Shown here one piece after another: positions 23,294 through 36,600 of a DNA stretch of 64,000 nucleotides; within the stretch, counting starts at the first letter, position 1, and every line of letters starts with the position of its first letter. This stretch comes from Trichobilharzia szidati (lineage: Eukaryota > Platyhelminthes > Trematoda > Strigeidida > Schistosomatidae). The stretch spans positions 134,202,920 to 134,266,919 of the forward strand of contig OX235279.1 of NCBI GenBank assembly GCA_944472155.2. The letters are read 5' to 3'. The notes below the pieces were generated by a model, which saw only the letters and a program-made list of their open reading frames with translations, did not search any database and was not told the origin of the DNA. Both the position numbers and the translations under genes were made by a program.

Positions 23294-26200
23294 ACCAAAA
23301 TTGTCAACTGGAGAGTCAATAGTCTACTCCAGTCTGGTCACCCGCGTGACAACCGCGAGCACACTTAGGCATTGAGTAGCTGTCATGATGTCGCCAGTGG
23401 CAACCAATCTCCTCCTGCAGGATTATGACAACAAGATTCAACTCAAAAGGAAGGAAGGAAGGTCGCGATCATCATGCAATGCTACGCACAGTGCTACAAA
23501 CAACGAGGAACGAGAGAAGAAGGAAGATTTCTATAGACAACTGTAAACATAATGGACAACATCCCAAATGGTGAAATCAAAATCCTCATGGTTGATATGA
23601 ATGCCAGCTGAAGTGGAAGCAGATAATACAGAGAGAGAACTCATCATGGATCGACAGGCTCTGGTTCGGTGAAATGAGTGAGGACGGAGAAGTATTCGCA
23701 GACCACGCTACAAAAAACAATGAAGCATTTCTCAGCAGTATGAACTGAGACCGTCAATAAGAAACATTAAACAACGAGCTACTAAGCTAGTAGACTGGCA
23801 TATATAGGACTATTAAGATCTACTCGGAACCAATATTCTCATTCCTCAGATCAAACGACCTTTATTTCATTATGATGCCTCGTTTTCAAGTAGCTGCACA
23901 TTGCGACATGGTTACGGAAATCAAAAAAGTAACTTTATGAAAGCAGAAGGTGCATGCCTCATGCCTATAATATGAGGCGAACACGCTCATAAAACGGTAA
24001 AATAGAGTTGTTCTTCACTGCAGTCAGGGAGGATGAATAACGTAGATTAGTGAAAGCCTGCAGGAAATTTATTGATAGACAAACTTTCTTTCGACAGAAT
24101 CAAACGTAAGCATGGCAGCATGGAATGTCTGCAGCATGTTTGAAACTATCTAGACTGCTCGAACTCAAAGTGAACTGAGAAGATATGGCATGGAAGTCGA
24201 CTCTCAAAATTATTAAATGTAGAATTAAAAATCTACAACTGTTGATATAAGGGAAGAATTTGGCACTGGGATATATATATATATATATATAATTTTATTA
24301 TAAAACAATTTTATATGATAATAGGCACAGCGATACAGTATTATTTACTGATGATTTTGCTCATATTGACATCAAGGCGCTCACATAACTTTCAAACATT
24401 GTTTGTATAACTTCAAAACAATGAAATGTCATTAGTAATTGATACTGTTCTATTATGTTTTCCTTCAAACATAATTATTTTTTGGCGCAATCTACCCTAC
24501 TCATTCAAACGGCACACGAGCAAACTGACGGTGTGGCTACCATGATATCACTAACAGGATCAAAGAATGTCATGTCGATGGAACTGATCTCCTCCAAGAT
24601 TGTAACATGCGACCCACGAGAATGGAAATTTTTACAATTATACAATGCTGCAATCAAAGCATATCCAGTACAGAAGAATGAAGACCTCTGCATAAACCTC
24701 GAACAGCAATGGGCAAAACCCCAAACAGATGGCCACATCAAAACTCCAAAGTGAAAGATGAAAACACAGATAGAGAACTAATCGTGGGTCATAAGTCCCT
24801 CGCACAATCAAATTAATGAGAACAAGAAATTCTGTGCAGACTTCTAGTAGTAAGAGCTAGCATATACAAGCACAAGGATATACACGAGAAAAAGACGTAA
24901 ACAGTGAAGAAAATTTTCTTTTCGATGATTCATTTTTATGAGCTGTACAATCTTAATTATATTTAACAAAGAAATCATTAGACCTGTCGGATACTGGTAA
25001 ATGTATTACGTAATGTAAGGTGTAATCTAGAGGTGATGACTAATTAGAATTTAGAAAAGAGGCAGAAGTCGGCTAGACCTAATAAGTGTGAGATAATGAC
25101 TCATCAATTAGATCGTGTAGAATGGACAGCAACTAGTGGAAAGATGACAAAGTGTTTTTATATAGAGTCTGTATGAAAATGCAGTGCTAGTAATAAACAG
25201 TAATACAGTGGTAATAAAATATAGATGATGTGAATAATAATGATAATAAGATAATGGTTGTTCCAGAATTATTTCCGGTCAAAGGTCAAACTTATAAAAT
25301 TACTAAGTGTAGGAAGCAGAAAATATGTAGTGGTTCTATCCTAGAAATATTTCAGGTCAAATGTCAAATTAAAAATTACAATGTGTAATAATCTGAAAGG
25401 TTGAGTAGGAAAGACATAATAAGATATAATTACTCAGAAGTTGTAAATTACGTAGTGCTCAACGGCACGAAGGAAGAAAGGGTTGGATATTTTATAAGGT
25501 TAAAGGTGGTTGAGTGTCAATTTAACAAGTGTGAAGAGGGTGTGAAAATATACCAAAGGAACATTTGAAAGTCACAATAGTGAATTAATTATTAAAGTAA
25601 AAGCAACCTAAAAATAAAACCGAAAATGAATAAAACATTTTCTAACTTCCAGTTAGTCATCCCATCTAGGTTACACCTTACATTACACAATACATTTTTC
25701 TAGGACAAAGTTTACCAGTATCTGACTGGTCTAATGATTTCTTTGTTAAATATAATTACGATTGTACAGCTCATGAAAATGAATCATCGAAAAGAAAATT
25801 TTCTTCGCTGTTTAGTTCTTTCTTTATGACTCAATATGGGAATATTTCGTCCATATACACAAGACGACATTACTTGGGCACACCAAAAGTCATACAGGCT
25901 TCACTACAATCTGAGGAAAGTGGAGAAACAGCCTATTGCGAATGAGATGGACAAGAGAATCAGCTGTAGGTTTGGATCACTGTCTGATGCAGAGGACGTT
26001 CGAAATCAATTTGAAGACCCTCAAAGAAGCCGGAGGAAGACGACAATTCAGGCTCAACAGACAAAAACGGAAGCATGAAGCTAAAAAGACTCCTTAATGG
26101 CAGCTATTAAGAAAAAGCCGAAGACAGTGATCGGCATTATCAGGGACACCTGTGCAGAACGACAGTAGAACTCTCTGTAAAAGTAGAATTTTGGCACTGC

Positions 26201-26958
26201 AGTAGGGTATAGTTCGATCCAGCTCTTTGTCAGCTGATATTGCCCCTGTAAGAGAAAACGATGGCTCGGTCTGCGTAACACGTGTCATAGTTGTCTCAAT
26301 CGATGTAACTTCACAACCTCGTCGATTGACTTTCCCTCCTCATCTAACACTTCATGCCAAGTCTGAATATTAATTTTCATGTGGTACCACTTATAGATAT
26401 ATATATATATATCCCTCCTTCTCACTGTTTATTGTGATTTTTCGTATTTCCGATATAGGATTTGTTTCCTTTCGATTTCACGTGTTTGTTATTTCAGTGA
26501 GCAAAGATGCAGTGATTGACCTCTCTCTCCACTTGACGATATTATTTCCTAATGGAACTTTTTGAAACTGACATGATGTGTAGTACTTACAGACATCTTA
26601 TGGAGGAAGAAGTGTCAGAACAAGGAACGCTTAAACGCTAACAGGAAAGAAGGATGGAGTAGCAGAAGATGAACAATTGCAGAGATGAACAACGCGGGGA
26701 GAAGCTGAGTACAATCAACAGCATACTGAGCATTGGTGTGGAGAATAGTGCCAGTAACGGCAAACTACGCTTTTACGAAATACTTCCAAATGAAGTTCAT
26801 CAGGATGAAGATAAAAGAGACCTGTCAACACCGTATCAAATAATCACATTGATATCCAGGAAGAGATCAACACAGATAAAGCCAGTGGAAGAAACCCAGT
26901 AACCAGATAGTGAAGTAATGGAAACTCCGGGCTTATCGCTTAGAAGGAATCTGTAATA
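23294..26958. repeat. Copy A of a 3.67-kb near-identical direct duplication
   Basis: This segment matches 28368-32036 almost base for base. The differences I saw are two AT-tract length changes and a few single-base changes (for example tggttacggaaatc against tggttacagaaatc). It contains a degenerate RTE endonuclease (ILMVDMNAS near 23587), a PLE terminal scrap (24320-24400), more LINE endonuclease debris (24505-24754), a MITE (24898-25814) and LINE RT linker remnants (25980-26900). It is truncated on the left by the N gap. No intact gene is present. Confidence 0.9.
24898..25814. mobile_element. Non-autonomous DNA transposon (MITE) with long TIRs, copy A
   Basis: Imperfect terminal inverted repeats of about 165-180 bp begin AACAGTGAAGAAAATTTTC at the left and end GAAAATTTTCTTCGCTGTT at the right, flanked by TA on each side (24898-24899 and 25813-25814). 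A TA target duplication suggests the Tc1/mariner superfamily, but the superfamily is an inference. The 917-bp unit has no transposase frame. The interior has two diverged copies of a 'tttc.ggtcaaa.gtcaaa' motif (25272-25292, 25350-25370). It sits inside LINE debris. Confidence 0.75.
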
Positions 26959-27330
26959 GACCACCACCTATAACTTGTCCAGAAATACCAACAACACACA
27001 AAACTGTCAGTAAACACTCACCCTCCGAAGTAACGAGAAGTCTGGAAAGCAGCAGAATCAAATGTTGTCTTCTAAGAAGCAAAGCATTGAAAAGAGACAT
27101 GCTTACATCACTCCTGCAGAAGGTGTAGAAAGAAAAACGTAGGTGCTAACCGACTGAGAGAAAACAGCTTATTAGGCGGTATAAAATGGGTAGCTTAAGT
27201 CTGTATGGAAGTTTTCACAGGGAAAGTCTCTACTAAAATAACAGGTTATGTGTCAATGAAAGCAAGAATAAGGGGGGTAGGTTTTCCAGTGGGACATTTC
27301 CGATGTTGGGTATTTCACAAGTCTGTTTAC
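26959..27330 (+). pseudogene. RTE LINE linker/RT remnant
   Basis: Continues the LINE frame of copy A past the duplication boundary. It reads RPPPITCPEIPTTHKTVSK and then scraps resembling the region before the RTE finger domain. It is riddled with stops. Sequence from about 27330 to 28140 has no clear repeat match by eye. Confidence 0.5.
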
Positions 27331-27663
27331 AATCATCTATCAGTCCATCGTGCTGCTGATGTTATTTGCATATAGAAGTCAGGAAAACTTTTATTGTAAT
27401 TTTATCAGTTGAAATGTGCCTTAACAATTACTTTGCTTATCTACAACTTTTCTGAGTTGGATTGAAAGCTACAACTCACACACTAATATACGAATATGTA
27501 AGAATTCATCTTTTTAAAGCACAACAGTGCAAAGTTGAGATGCTTGATGACATTAAATTGCAAGGTATTACTACTACTTTATAAGACATAAATTTCTGCC
27601 TTTTATAAAGCGCTTGGCAATCGAGATTACGCATATGGGTTAAATTTCGGATAATGAACTCAC

Positions 27664-27729
27664 AAAACAACCAGTATATCCATGTTGAAGCAGTAAGCAG
27701 AAACCGAAACTATAATGGTGAAATTATTA
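27664..27729 (-). other. Weak candidate upstream exon for gene 1 (TM segment 1)
   Basis: The minus strand has an acceptor ttattttcag, a 66-nt open stretch encoding the hydrophobic FTIIVSVSAYCFNMDILVV, and a donor GTGAGT. Its end phase (2) matches exon 2 at 22820, and its position relative to a G.SY motif in exon 2 resembles gene 2. Against it: there is no start codon at a sensible place, the length differs from gene 2 exon 1 (110 nt), and the gap and duplication intervene. Confidence 0.2.
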
Positions 27730-28139
27730 CTGAAAATAAATTCAGTTTTTCTGTATGTAAACGGTATGTAGTTGTGGACTGTCCTTCTAGAATCTGCTGA
27801 TCGAGAACTTTGACTATTAGTCCTACAGAAGAATGGAGAATAGGGTTGTGTTATGTCGAATGCCTAACTCCTTTGTTTTCAAACACAATCATAAATTTTC
27901 AGCATCCATAAGGACGTAGGCTCGTCTAAGCTTCCACCGAAGCGAATGAAACGAAATACTTTCTGCCTTATGTTTCAATTAACCTGGCCTAGTTTACTAG
28001 CTCGCTAGGCCGGGTAAAGAGGGAATGTTGGGAGTGAGGCTAGCGACCCTACACCACGAAACCAATGAAACAGCTATAGAAACTTCAACACTCGAGAAAA
28101 GCATTAGAAATACGGAAAATATAAGAAAAACTTATTTTT

Positions 28140-28380
28140 CGCCACATTCACAGGGGCCAGATGACGCACTAGGCTGGTGAAAGCCCTCAGGAAGCCAGTC
28201 AACCAGTCGATGTGTCTTCTCTCGATGAGACCAAGAATAAGAATGAGCACGTGGAATGTACGTACACTGGAAAAGACTAGAAAGGCTGCTCAAGTAAACA
28301 AAGGAATAAGAAGATATGGTTTAGAAGTCCCGGGAATCTGAGAGAGCAAATGGAATGGATGTGGACTACCAAAATTGTCA
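28140..28380 (+). pseudogene. RTE LINE endonuclease N-terminus
   Basis: The plus strand reads STWNVRTLEKTRKAAQVNKG then RRYGLEVPGI and a stop before ESKWNG. This is the usual start of the RTE apurinic-like endonuclease (TWNVRTL...LGI.E..W). It runs directly into copy B, which continues the same endonuclease, so copy B retains the 5' part that copy A loses in the gap. Confidence 0.8.
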
Positions 28381-31300
28381 ACTGGAGAGTCAATAGTCTA
28401 CTCCAGTCTGGTCACCCGCGTGACAACCGCGAGCACACTTAGGCATTGAGTAGCTGTCATGATGTCGCCAGTGGCAACCAATCTCCTCCTGCAGGATTAT
28501 GACAACAAGATTCAACTCAAAAGGAAGGAAGGAAGGTCGCGATCATCATGCAATGCTACGCACAGTGCTACAAACAACGAGGAACGAGAGAAGAAGGAAG
28601 ATTTCTATAGACAACTGTAAACATAATGGACAACATCCCAAATGGTGAAATCAAAATCCTCATGGTTGATATGAATGCCAGCTGAAGTGGAAGCAGATAA
28701 TACAGAGAGAGAACTCATCATGGATCGACAGGCTCTGGTTCGGTGAAATGAGTGAGGACGGAGAAGTATTCGCAGACCACGCTACAAAAAACAATGAAGC
28801 ATTTCTCAGCAGTATGAACTGAGACCGTCAATAAGAAACATTAAACAACGAGCTACTAAGCTAGTAGACTGGCATATATAGGACTATTAAGATCTACTCG
28901 GAACCAATATTCTCATTCCTCAGATCAAACGACCTTTATTTCATTATGATGCCTCGTTTTCAAGTAGCTGCACATTGCGACATGGTTACAGAAATCAAAA
29001 AAGTAACTTTATGAAAGCAGAAGGTGCATGCCTCATGCCTATAATATGAGGCGAACACGCTCATAAAACGGTAAAATAGAGTTGTTCTTCACTGCAGTCA
29101 GGGAGGATGAATAACGTAGATTAGTGAAAGCCTGCAGGAAATTTATTGATAGACAAACTTTCTTTCGACAGAATCAAACGTAAGCATGGCAGCATGGAAT
29201 GTCTGCAGCATGTTTGAAACTATCTAGACTGCTCGAACTCAAAGTGAACTGAGAAGATATGGCATGGAAGTCGACTCTCAAAATTATTAAATGTAGAATT
29301 AAAAATCTACAACTGTTGATATAAGGGAAGAATTTGGCACTGGGATATATATATATATATATATATAATTTTATTATAAAACAATTTTATATGATAATAG
29401 GCACAGCGATACAGTATTATTTACTGATGATTTTGCTCATATTGACATCAAGGCGCTCACATAACTTTCAAACATTGTTTGTATAACTTCAAAACAATGA
29501 AATGTCATTAGTAATTGATACTGTTCTATTATGTTTTCCTTCAAACATAATTATTTTTTGGCGCAATCTACCCTACTCATTCAAACGGCACACGAGCAAA
29601 CTGACGGTGTGGCTACCATGATATCACTAACAGGATCAAAGAATGTCATGTCGATGGAACTGATCTCCTCCAAGATTGTAACATGCGACCCACGAGAATG
29701 GAAATTTTTACAATTATACAATGCTGCAATCAAAGCATATCCAGTACAGAAGAATGAAGACCTCTGCATAAACCTCGAACAGCAATGGGCAAAACCCCAA
29801 ACAGATGGCCACATCAAAACTCCAAAGTGAAAGATGAAAACACAGATAGAGAACTAATCGTGGGTCATAAGTCCCTCGCACAATCAAATTAATGAGAACA
29901 AGAAATTCTGTGCAGACTTCTAGTAGTAAGAGCTAGCATATACAAGCACAAGGATATACACGAGAAAAAGACGTAAACAGTGAAGAAAATTTTCTTTTCG
30001 ATGATTCATTTTTATGAGCTGTACAATCTTAATTATATTTAACAAAGAAATCATTAGACCTGTCGGATACTGGTAAATGTATTACGTAATGTAAGGTGTA
30101 ATCTAGAGGTGATGACTAATTAGAATTTAGAAAAGAGGCAGAAGTCGGCTAGACCTAATAAGTGTGAGATAATGACTCATCAATTAGATCGTGTAGAATG
30201 GACAGCAACTAGTGGAAAGATGACAAAGTGTTTTTATATAGAGTCTGTATGAAAATGCAGTGCTAGTAATAAACAGTAATACAGTGGTAATAAAATATAG
30301 ATGATGTGAATAATAATGATAATAAGATAATGGTTGTTCCAGAATTATTTCCAGTCAAAGGTCAAACTTATAAAATTACTAAGTGTAGGAAGCAGAAAAT
30401 ATGTAGTGGTTCTATCCTAGAAATATTTCAGGTCAAATGTCAAATTAAAAATTACAATGTGTAATAATCTGAAAGGTTGAGTAGGAAAGACATAATAAGA
30501 TATAATTACTCAGAAGTTGTAAATTACGTAGTGCTCAACGGCACGAAGGAAGAAAGGGTTGGATATTTTATAAGGTTAAAGGTGGTTGAGTGTCAATTTA
30601 ACAAGTGTGAAGAGGGTGTGAAAATATACCAAAGGAACATTTGAAAGTCACAATAGTGAATTAACTATTAAAGTAAAAGCAACCTAAAAATAAAACCGAA
30701 AATGAATAAAACATTTTCTAACTTCCAGTTAGTCATCCCATCTAGGTTACACCTTACATTACACAATACATTTTTCTAGGACAAAGTTTACCAGTATCTG
30801 ACTGGTCTAATGATTTCTTTGTTAAATATAATTACGATTGTACAGCTCATGAAAATGAATCATCGAAAAGAAAATTTTCTTCGCTGTTTAGTTCTTTCTT
30901 TATGACTCAATATGGGAATATTTCGTCCATATACACAAGACGACATTACTTGGGCACACCAAAAGTCATACAGGCTTCACTACAATCTGAGGAAAGTGGA
31001 GAAACAGCCTATTGCGAATGAGATGGACAAGAGAATCAGCTGTAGGTTTGGATCACTGTCTGATGCAGAGGACGTTCGAAATCAATTTGAAGACCCTCAA
31101 AGAAGCCGGAGGAAGACGACAATTCAGGCTCAACAGACAAAAACGGAAGCATGAAGCTAAAAAGACTCCTTAATGGCAGCTATTAAGAAAAAGCCGAAGA
31201 CAGTGATCGGCATTATCAGGGACACCTGTGCAGAACGACAGTAGAACTCTCTGTAAAAGTAGAATTTTGGCACTGCAGTAGGGTATAGTTCGATCCAGCT

Positions 31301-32036
31301 CTTTGTCAGCTGATATTGCCCCTGTAAGAGAAAACGATGGCTCGGTCTGCGTAACACGTGTCATAGTTGTCTCAATCGATGTAACTTCACAACCTCGTCG
31401 ATTGACTTTCCCTCCTCATCTAACACTTCATGCCAAGTCTGAATATTAATTTTCATGTGGTACCACTTATAGATATATATATATATATATCCCTCCTTCT
31501 CACTGTTTATTGTGATTTTTCGTATTTCCGATATAGGATTTGTTTCCTTTCGATTTCACGTGTTTGTTATTTCAGTGAGCAAAGATGCAGTGATTGACCT
31601 CTCTCTCCACTTGACGATATTATTTCCTAATGGAACTTTTTGAAACTGACATGATGTGTAGTACTTACAGACATCTTATGGAGGAAGAAGTGTCAGAACA
31701 AGGAACGCTTAAACGCTAACAGGAAAGAAGGATGGAGTAGCAGAAGATGAACAATTGCAGAGATGAACAACGCGGGGAGAAGCTGAGTACAATCAACAGC
31801 ATACTGAGCATTGGTGTGGAGAATAGTGCCAGTAACGGCAAACTACGCTTTTACGAAATACTTCCAAATGAAGTTCATCAGGATGAAGATAAAAGAGACC
31901 TGTCAACACCGTATCAAATAATCACATTGATATCCAGGAAGAGATCAACACAGATAAAGCCAGTGGAAGAAACCCAGTAACCAGATAGTGAAGTAATGGA
32001 AACTCCGGGCTTATCGCTTAGAAGGAATCTGTAATA
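28368..32036. repeat. Copy B of the 3.67-kb direct duplication
   Basis: Matches 23294-26958 with an offset of 5074 rising to 5078 bp as AT tracts differ. The contents are the same: RTE endonuclease, PLE scrap, MITE and LINE linker. Identity ends after 'gaatctgtaata'. Copy A continues with LINE sequence, while copy B switches to Gypsy sequence at 32037. Confidence 0.9.
29974..30890. mobile_element. MITE with long TIRs, copy B
   Basis: Duplicate of the element at 24898-25814 carried by the larger duplication, not an independent insertion: its flanks are the same. Confidence 0.75.
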
Positions 32037-32420
32037 ACCACACCACATTTTACCGGGGGAGTGTGGACCCACATAAAATATATAGTACAATAAACAAATT
32101 CTTACAAACACAGGCCAGCCTTTGTCTTTTATATTTGCGTGGCTCAGTGAATCAGAATGCACAACGAACAAATAGACGTATTAGCATATCAGTCGAGTTC
32201 ACTACCGTTATAGTAATTAACAGGTGCAGACATAACAAAACAGCGACGGATTTATTCAGATCAGTTCAGTTATAACAAATTGGCAACGGAGTTTAACCCA
32301 AATCCTTTTGTGCTACCAAAATCTTCCAGCGTGTGTTTTTGGAACATAAAATTCAATTTGTCTTTATTCTTTTCAGTATCTTTCAATTTTCTAAATGAAT
32401 TAGAAAAACGCTATGTCCAG
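32037..32420 (+). mobile_element. Ty3/Gypsy LTR with internal sequence on both sides
   Basis: A purine tract accgggggag (32052-32061) directly precedes a candidate LTR that starts TGTGGACCC at 32062 and ends TTATAACA at 32277. It is followed by TTGGCAACGGAG, like the primer-site region of Mag-type Gypsy elements, and by a gag-like start ATEFNPNPFVLPK (32284-32322). The frame then decays. The order purine tract, LTR, primer site would need two tandem elements sharing an LTR or a circular junction. Assignment to Gypsy is moderate. Confidence 0.55.
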
Positions 32421-32719
32421 TTCCAACTTGCTTTCATACCTTTACGTAATAAAAGGATGTTCAATCTTATTTACAAAATATCTTTGTGTTTCTGATATTA
32501 TATCTTTTAACAATTATATCAATTTTGGTTGATCCTTTTCGTTTCTGGTTACTATGAAAATCTACGATGGATGAATCAATGCCATTCACATTCTTAATCA
32601 AAGATTTTTAATTTCAGTTTTGCATCTGACGCAGAAAATGACCTCTTTTCTTTAAAGGCTATCAGTACAATGATCGAATTCACCATTGTCTGTTGTACTT
32701 GATTCCAAAATGGTCACAA

Positions 32720-32905
32720 AATGACTTCAGTTAAGGAACCATTGAAATCCCGGCAGAACTGGACAGCTGTTTAATCCTCGTTTGGGAATAATGAGCATTT
32801 GCATTTACAAAGGATAAAACCCAGGACCTTCAGGTTACAATGCAAGTTGATTGATCATACAATCACTGGGCCGGAATACAAGTGCCCATAAATTCTAACG
32901 TTTAC
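32720..32905 (-). mobile_element. Degenerate hammerhead SINE
   Basis: The minus strand resembles the 20165 subfamily: 'aacagctgtccagttctgcc', tRNA-like 'ccagtgattgtatgatcaat', and 'ggtcctgggttttatcc' in place of box B. The hammerhead core is lost apart from helix III ACAGCTGT. Confidence 0.6.
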
Positions 32906-33679
32906 TTGACTTATGCTTTTTTTACCGAATATTTGTCTTTTGTAGTACTGTAGATTGATCGATGATTGATAGTCTGTTGTGATTGGGAATTTAACTGTTC
33001 TGATAACATATGTCCGTAAAACTTAGTGTGTCTCATACCCCAGTGTCGTCGAATTTTCATGTTAACTTAAAAAAGTGCTGTGAGTAAAACTGAACTCCTT
33101 ACATTTTCCTTCTATGACTTAGAAAACTTAAGTCAAAGCAAATCAGTGAATTAACCAGATAACATTCGATTTGATATTTCACATAACTGATGGATTACAA
33201 ATTAGGAATACCCCTGTGATACACCTATAACACTTCAATACATAATGGTGTGAAATATAATCCTTCATGGAAAAGACAAATAGTAGCAGGAAATATAATT
33301 GTTTATTATTTTACATGGACATTGTAATAGTAGCTCAGTGATATGTATAATGATCAATTTTAACAAAGAATTAGAATATATGGACGAAAGTTGTACAGAA
33401 AATATCCAGTTGCCAGTGTAAGCGAAATTTACATTGATAACCTATGCATGAACTCGAATAATCTAGAGCTTAATTTTAGTTTTGTTGCCACATCCAAGAG
33501 AGACTGATACATTTTGAAAACAGAAATACTTTTGTTACAGATAGAATGTGGGAAGTGAGATAAGTGTGCCATCACTTCGGATTACTCGGAGCAATTGCAA
33601 CTTATAACAGAACACACAACAAGCCATTTCTATAAGTCTTTTTACGGTAATAACTCCCATCTGCACTATATCATTGTGG

Positions 33680-36600
33680 GTCGAATAGTGCAGCTGAAGG
33701 GTTCACTCAAAAGGACTAAACCGATAGCTGCTACCTTGACGTGGTGGTTGGGCTTGCACATCGCAATGACCCAACAAGCTACACTGGCTGGAACTATTGT
33801 TCCTGCAGGTACTACCATGTCAGGAAGGTTTTTATGATAGCGATACGGTATAGTGTAGGAATTTTTTTAACATTATTCTGGGGGGTCTGTGGGTGAAGTC
33901 GTACTGATGGGGAACAGAGATGTAACAGCAGTAAGGTGTTTCCTTCAGATGACCAGCATGCCAGCTATACTGTGTCTCCACTCTGGAGAGAGGGGGTTAG
34001 AAACAGTCATCCCGACTTACCCTACGGTGGTCCGTGACCGGTGGTAAGTTTACTAATACGGAAACAAACCAAGAAACCAGTTCATACAGGCCGTGTGTGA
34101 CCGGCCTCAAGCAGTTGTACCCTGGACTCTGCGGTCCCGCAACATTAACCCTCTTTCTGTTTCAGGTACACGAAGAAACAATCAACTTCCACGGTGTGGG
34201 TAGCCGGGAAGTAACAACCGCCCACACACTTCCAAGAGCACACGAAGCCTTCCTGAACATCATTCTCCTCTACCCATATCACCTTCATCATCTTATTCCC
34301 CTACTACAGTTAGCACTATTCTTCAGGCTAGTGAGGCATCTTCAATTCAGTCTGTGACCACAAACAACGATGAGAGCCATAGAAACATCTCCGACAGCCT
34401 CTTAAAGTCACACCGCCAACTTTATATTGGAGAATTTAACGTCAGGCCCCTCTGCTAAATCAGACAACAGGCATCACTAGCAAGACCTCTGGCATCTCGA
34501 GCCTTGGATTTATGTTGTGTTTCGGAGACATGCATACAAGACCTCAGTGTGGTTATTCACTAAACCTCACCCGGCCAACAAGGTAAATCTGCAAAATTCA
34601 CGTTAAAGGTGTCAGGAGACTCCCCACTTAGTTCGCGAGGACTTGTAGATGTAGGCATGGCATTGAATGCTATGGCAGAAAAATCACTTTCTGACTGGAT
34701 CCCAGTAGATAGTCGTACCTGTGCGGTCCGTCTGAACGGGTCCGTCGCTGTCTTTTCTTAGTCTCCGTTTACGCCTCAACAGACTGCAGCTCGGATGAAC
34801 TAAAGGATGATTTCTACCAGTGACTGTCTTGTATGCTGCAAAAAGCAAAACGTTCAGTTATAGTTGTTTTTGCAGGTGACTTCAATGCCCAAGTAGGGAA
34901 GTTGTGCCAGACTGAGAAGTATGTAGGTGGTACGTATGGAGTTCCGTGCCGATGGACCGAAAACGTTGACCGTCTTCTACAATTCTGCTCCGATAATCAT
35001 CTAGTCCTAGTCAGCATTAACTTTAGACTGAAAGAGAGATATTGCCTAATCTGGTGACCGCCATCATGAAATCAACGTTGGACTCAAATAGACCAAATAG
35101 CGATAGAGTATCGTTGGCGAGGGTAAGTAGTAGACTGCCGCTCCTTCTGGAACACGTGTGTAGACTCCGATCACGTTCTGGTTCTCACATGTTTATGCTT
35201 ACGACTGAATGTAAATAAAAAGCTGTTGGCAGAAAAGCAGTTACACCCCCAACTTGATCAAGACACTGAGTCCCTATTTAAGGAAGAAATAGCGAAACGA
35301 GTATCTGAGGTCGACAGCAAGACTCCTCTAGAGGAAGCCTTGTACAACATACACTTAGTTGTAGACACAGCGAAAAGGACTGTTGATAACCTAAAACTAA
35401 AAGTTAGTGAGAGCCAATGGATATCTACTACTTCATCCGAGCTGATCGACCCAGGAAGACTGATTCCGGTGAGCTCCGATTATGATGAGGAGTGAAAGCT
35501 ACTCAAACGCAAATTAACAAGGAGCCTTCGTAACGACCGTGAACAGTGATGGGCGACAAAAGCGAAAGAGATGGAAAAGGCATCAGCGATCGGTAACACC
35601 AGACAACTATTTAGACTTATCAGGGAAACAGGTGGGAAAAGACAAATGATAGGTGAAACAATCCCTGAGGAAAATGGCACCATACTTAGCTCCCAGGATA
35701 GACAACTGGAACGCTGGAAAGAATACTTTGAGGAGCAGTTTAACTGGCCTACAGCCACGCTCAACCTACCGAACATCTAACACCTCCCTGAATGGGATAT
35801 AGAAAGAGGTCCTCTGTCCCTGACTGAGAATACTAAGGCTGTTACTAGTCAGAAATGAGGCAAAGAATCAGGGCCTGGTGGAATCACTCCAGAGGTGTTT
35901 AAGTACGGTGCAGGTAGTTTACTGTCTGCGTCAACTAAGGTATTAGGCATAGTCTGGGAATCGGAGGAAGTCTCGTCATTGATTATCCTGATATACAAGA
36001 AGAGAGACAAGTCTTCCTGTGATAATCACAGGAGGATTTGCTTCAGTAGTATAGTATCTCAAGTTCTAGGCTCAATAATTATACTCGGGAGGCACAAACA
36101 CGAGAGAACCAGGCAAGCTTTAGACCAGGAAGAGGGTGTATTGGTCATATCTTCACCCTTCGACAGATTCTGGAACACAGGTGGCATACTTACCGGTGTC
36201 CAACAGTCGTTATATTTCTTGACCTAAAGGCGGCATTCGATTCCATCGACCTAGAGGTACTACGGCGATGTTCGGCTGTGAAGGGAATGCCAAGAAAATA
36301 CATTGCACTGATCAAGGCACTCACTCTACTCGAACTCATGCAGCCAGCCAGGTGAGGGCTTACGGCGAGTTGCCACCTGAAGTGGTGAAAACTAGTGGCG
36401 TCCGTCAGGAATGCCCACTGTCCTCATATCTGTTTAATTCCATCATAGATGTACTAAAGGACTTAACCCTAACTCACTTCAGTGAATCGGGGATTGATTT
36501 ATTACCATCAGGGTATAGTAATCTCGTTGACTTAGAATATGCAGATGACATAATCCTTCCTGCTGGCTGAAGACACTGATAAAATAGAGCAGTCTGCTGA

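Noticed and set aside
24898..25814. Merlin- or CACTA-type transposon known from schistosomes
   Set aside because: The ends do not start CACTA, and the flanks show TA instead of an 8-9 bp duplication.
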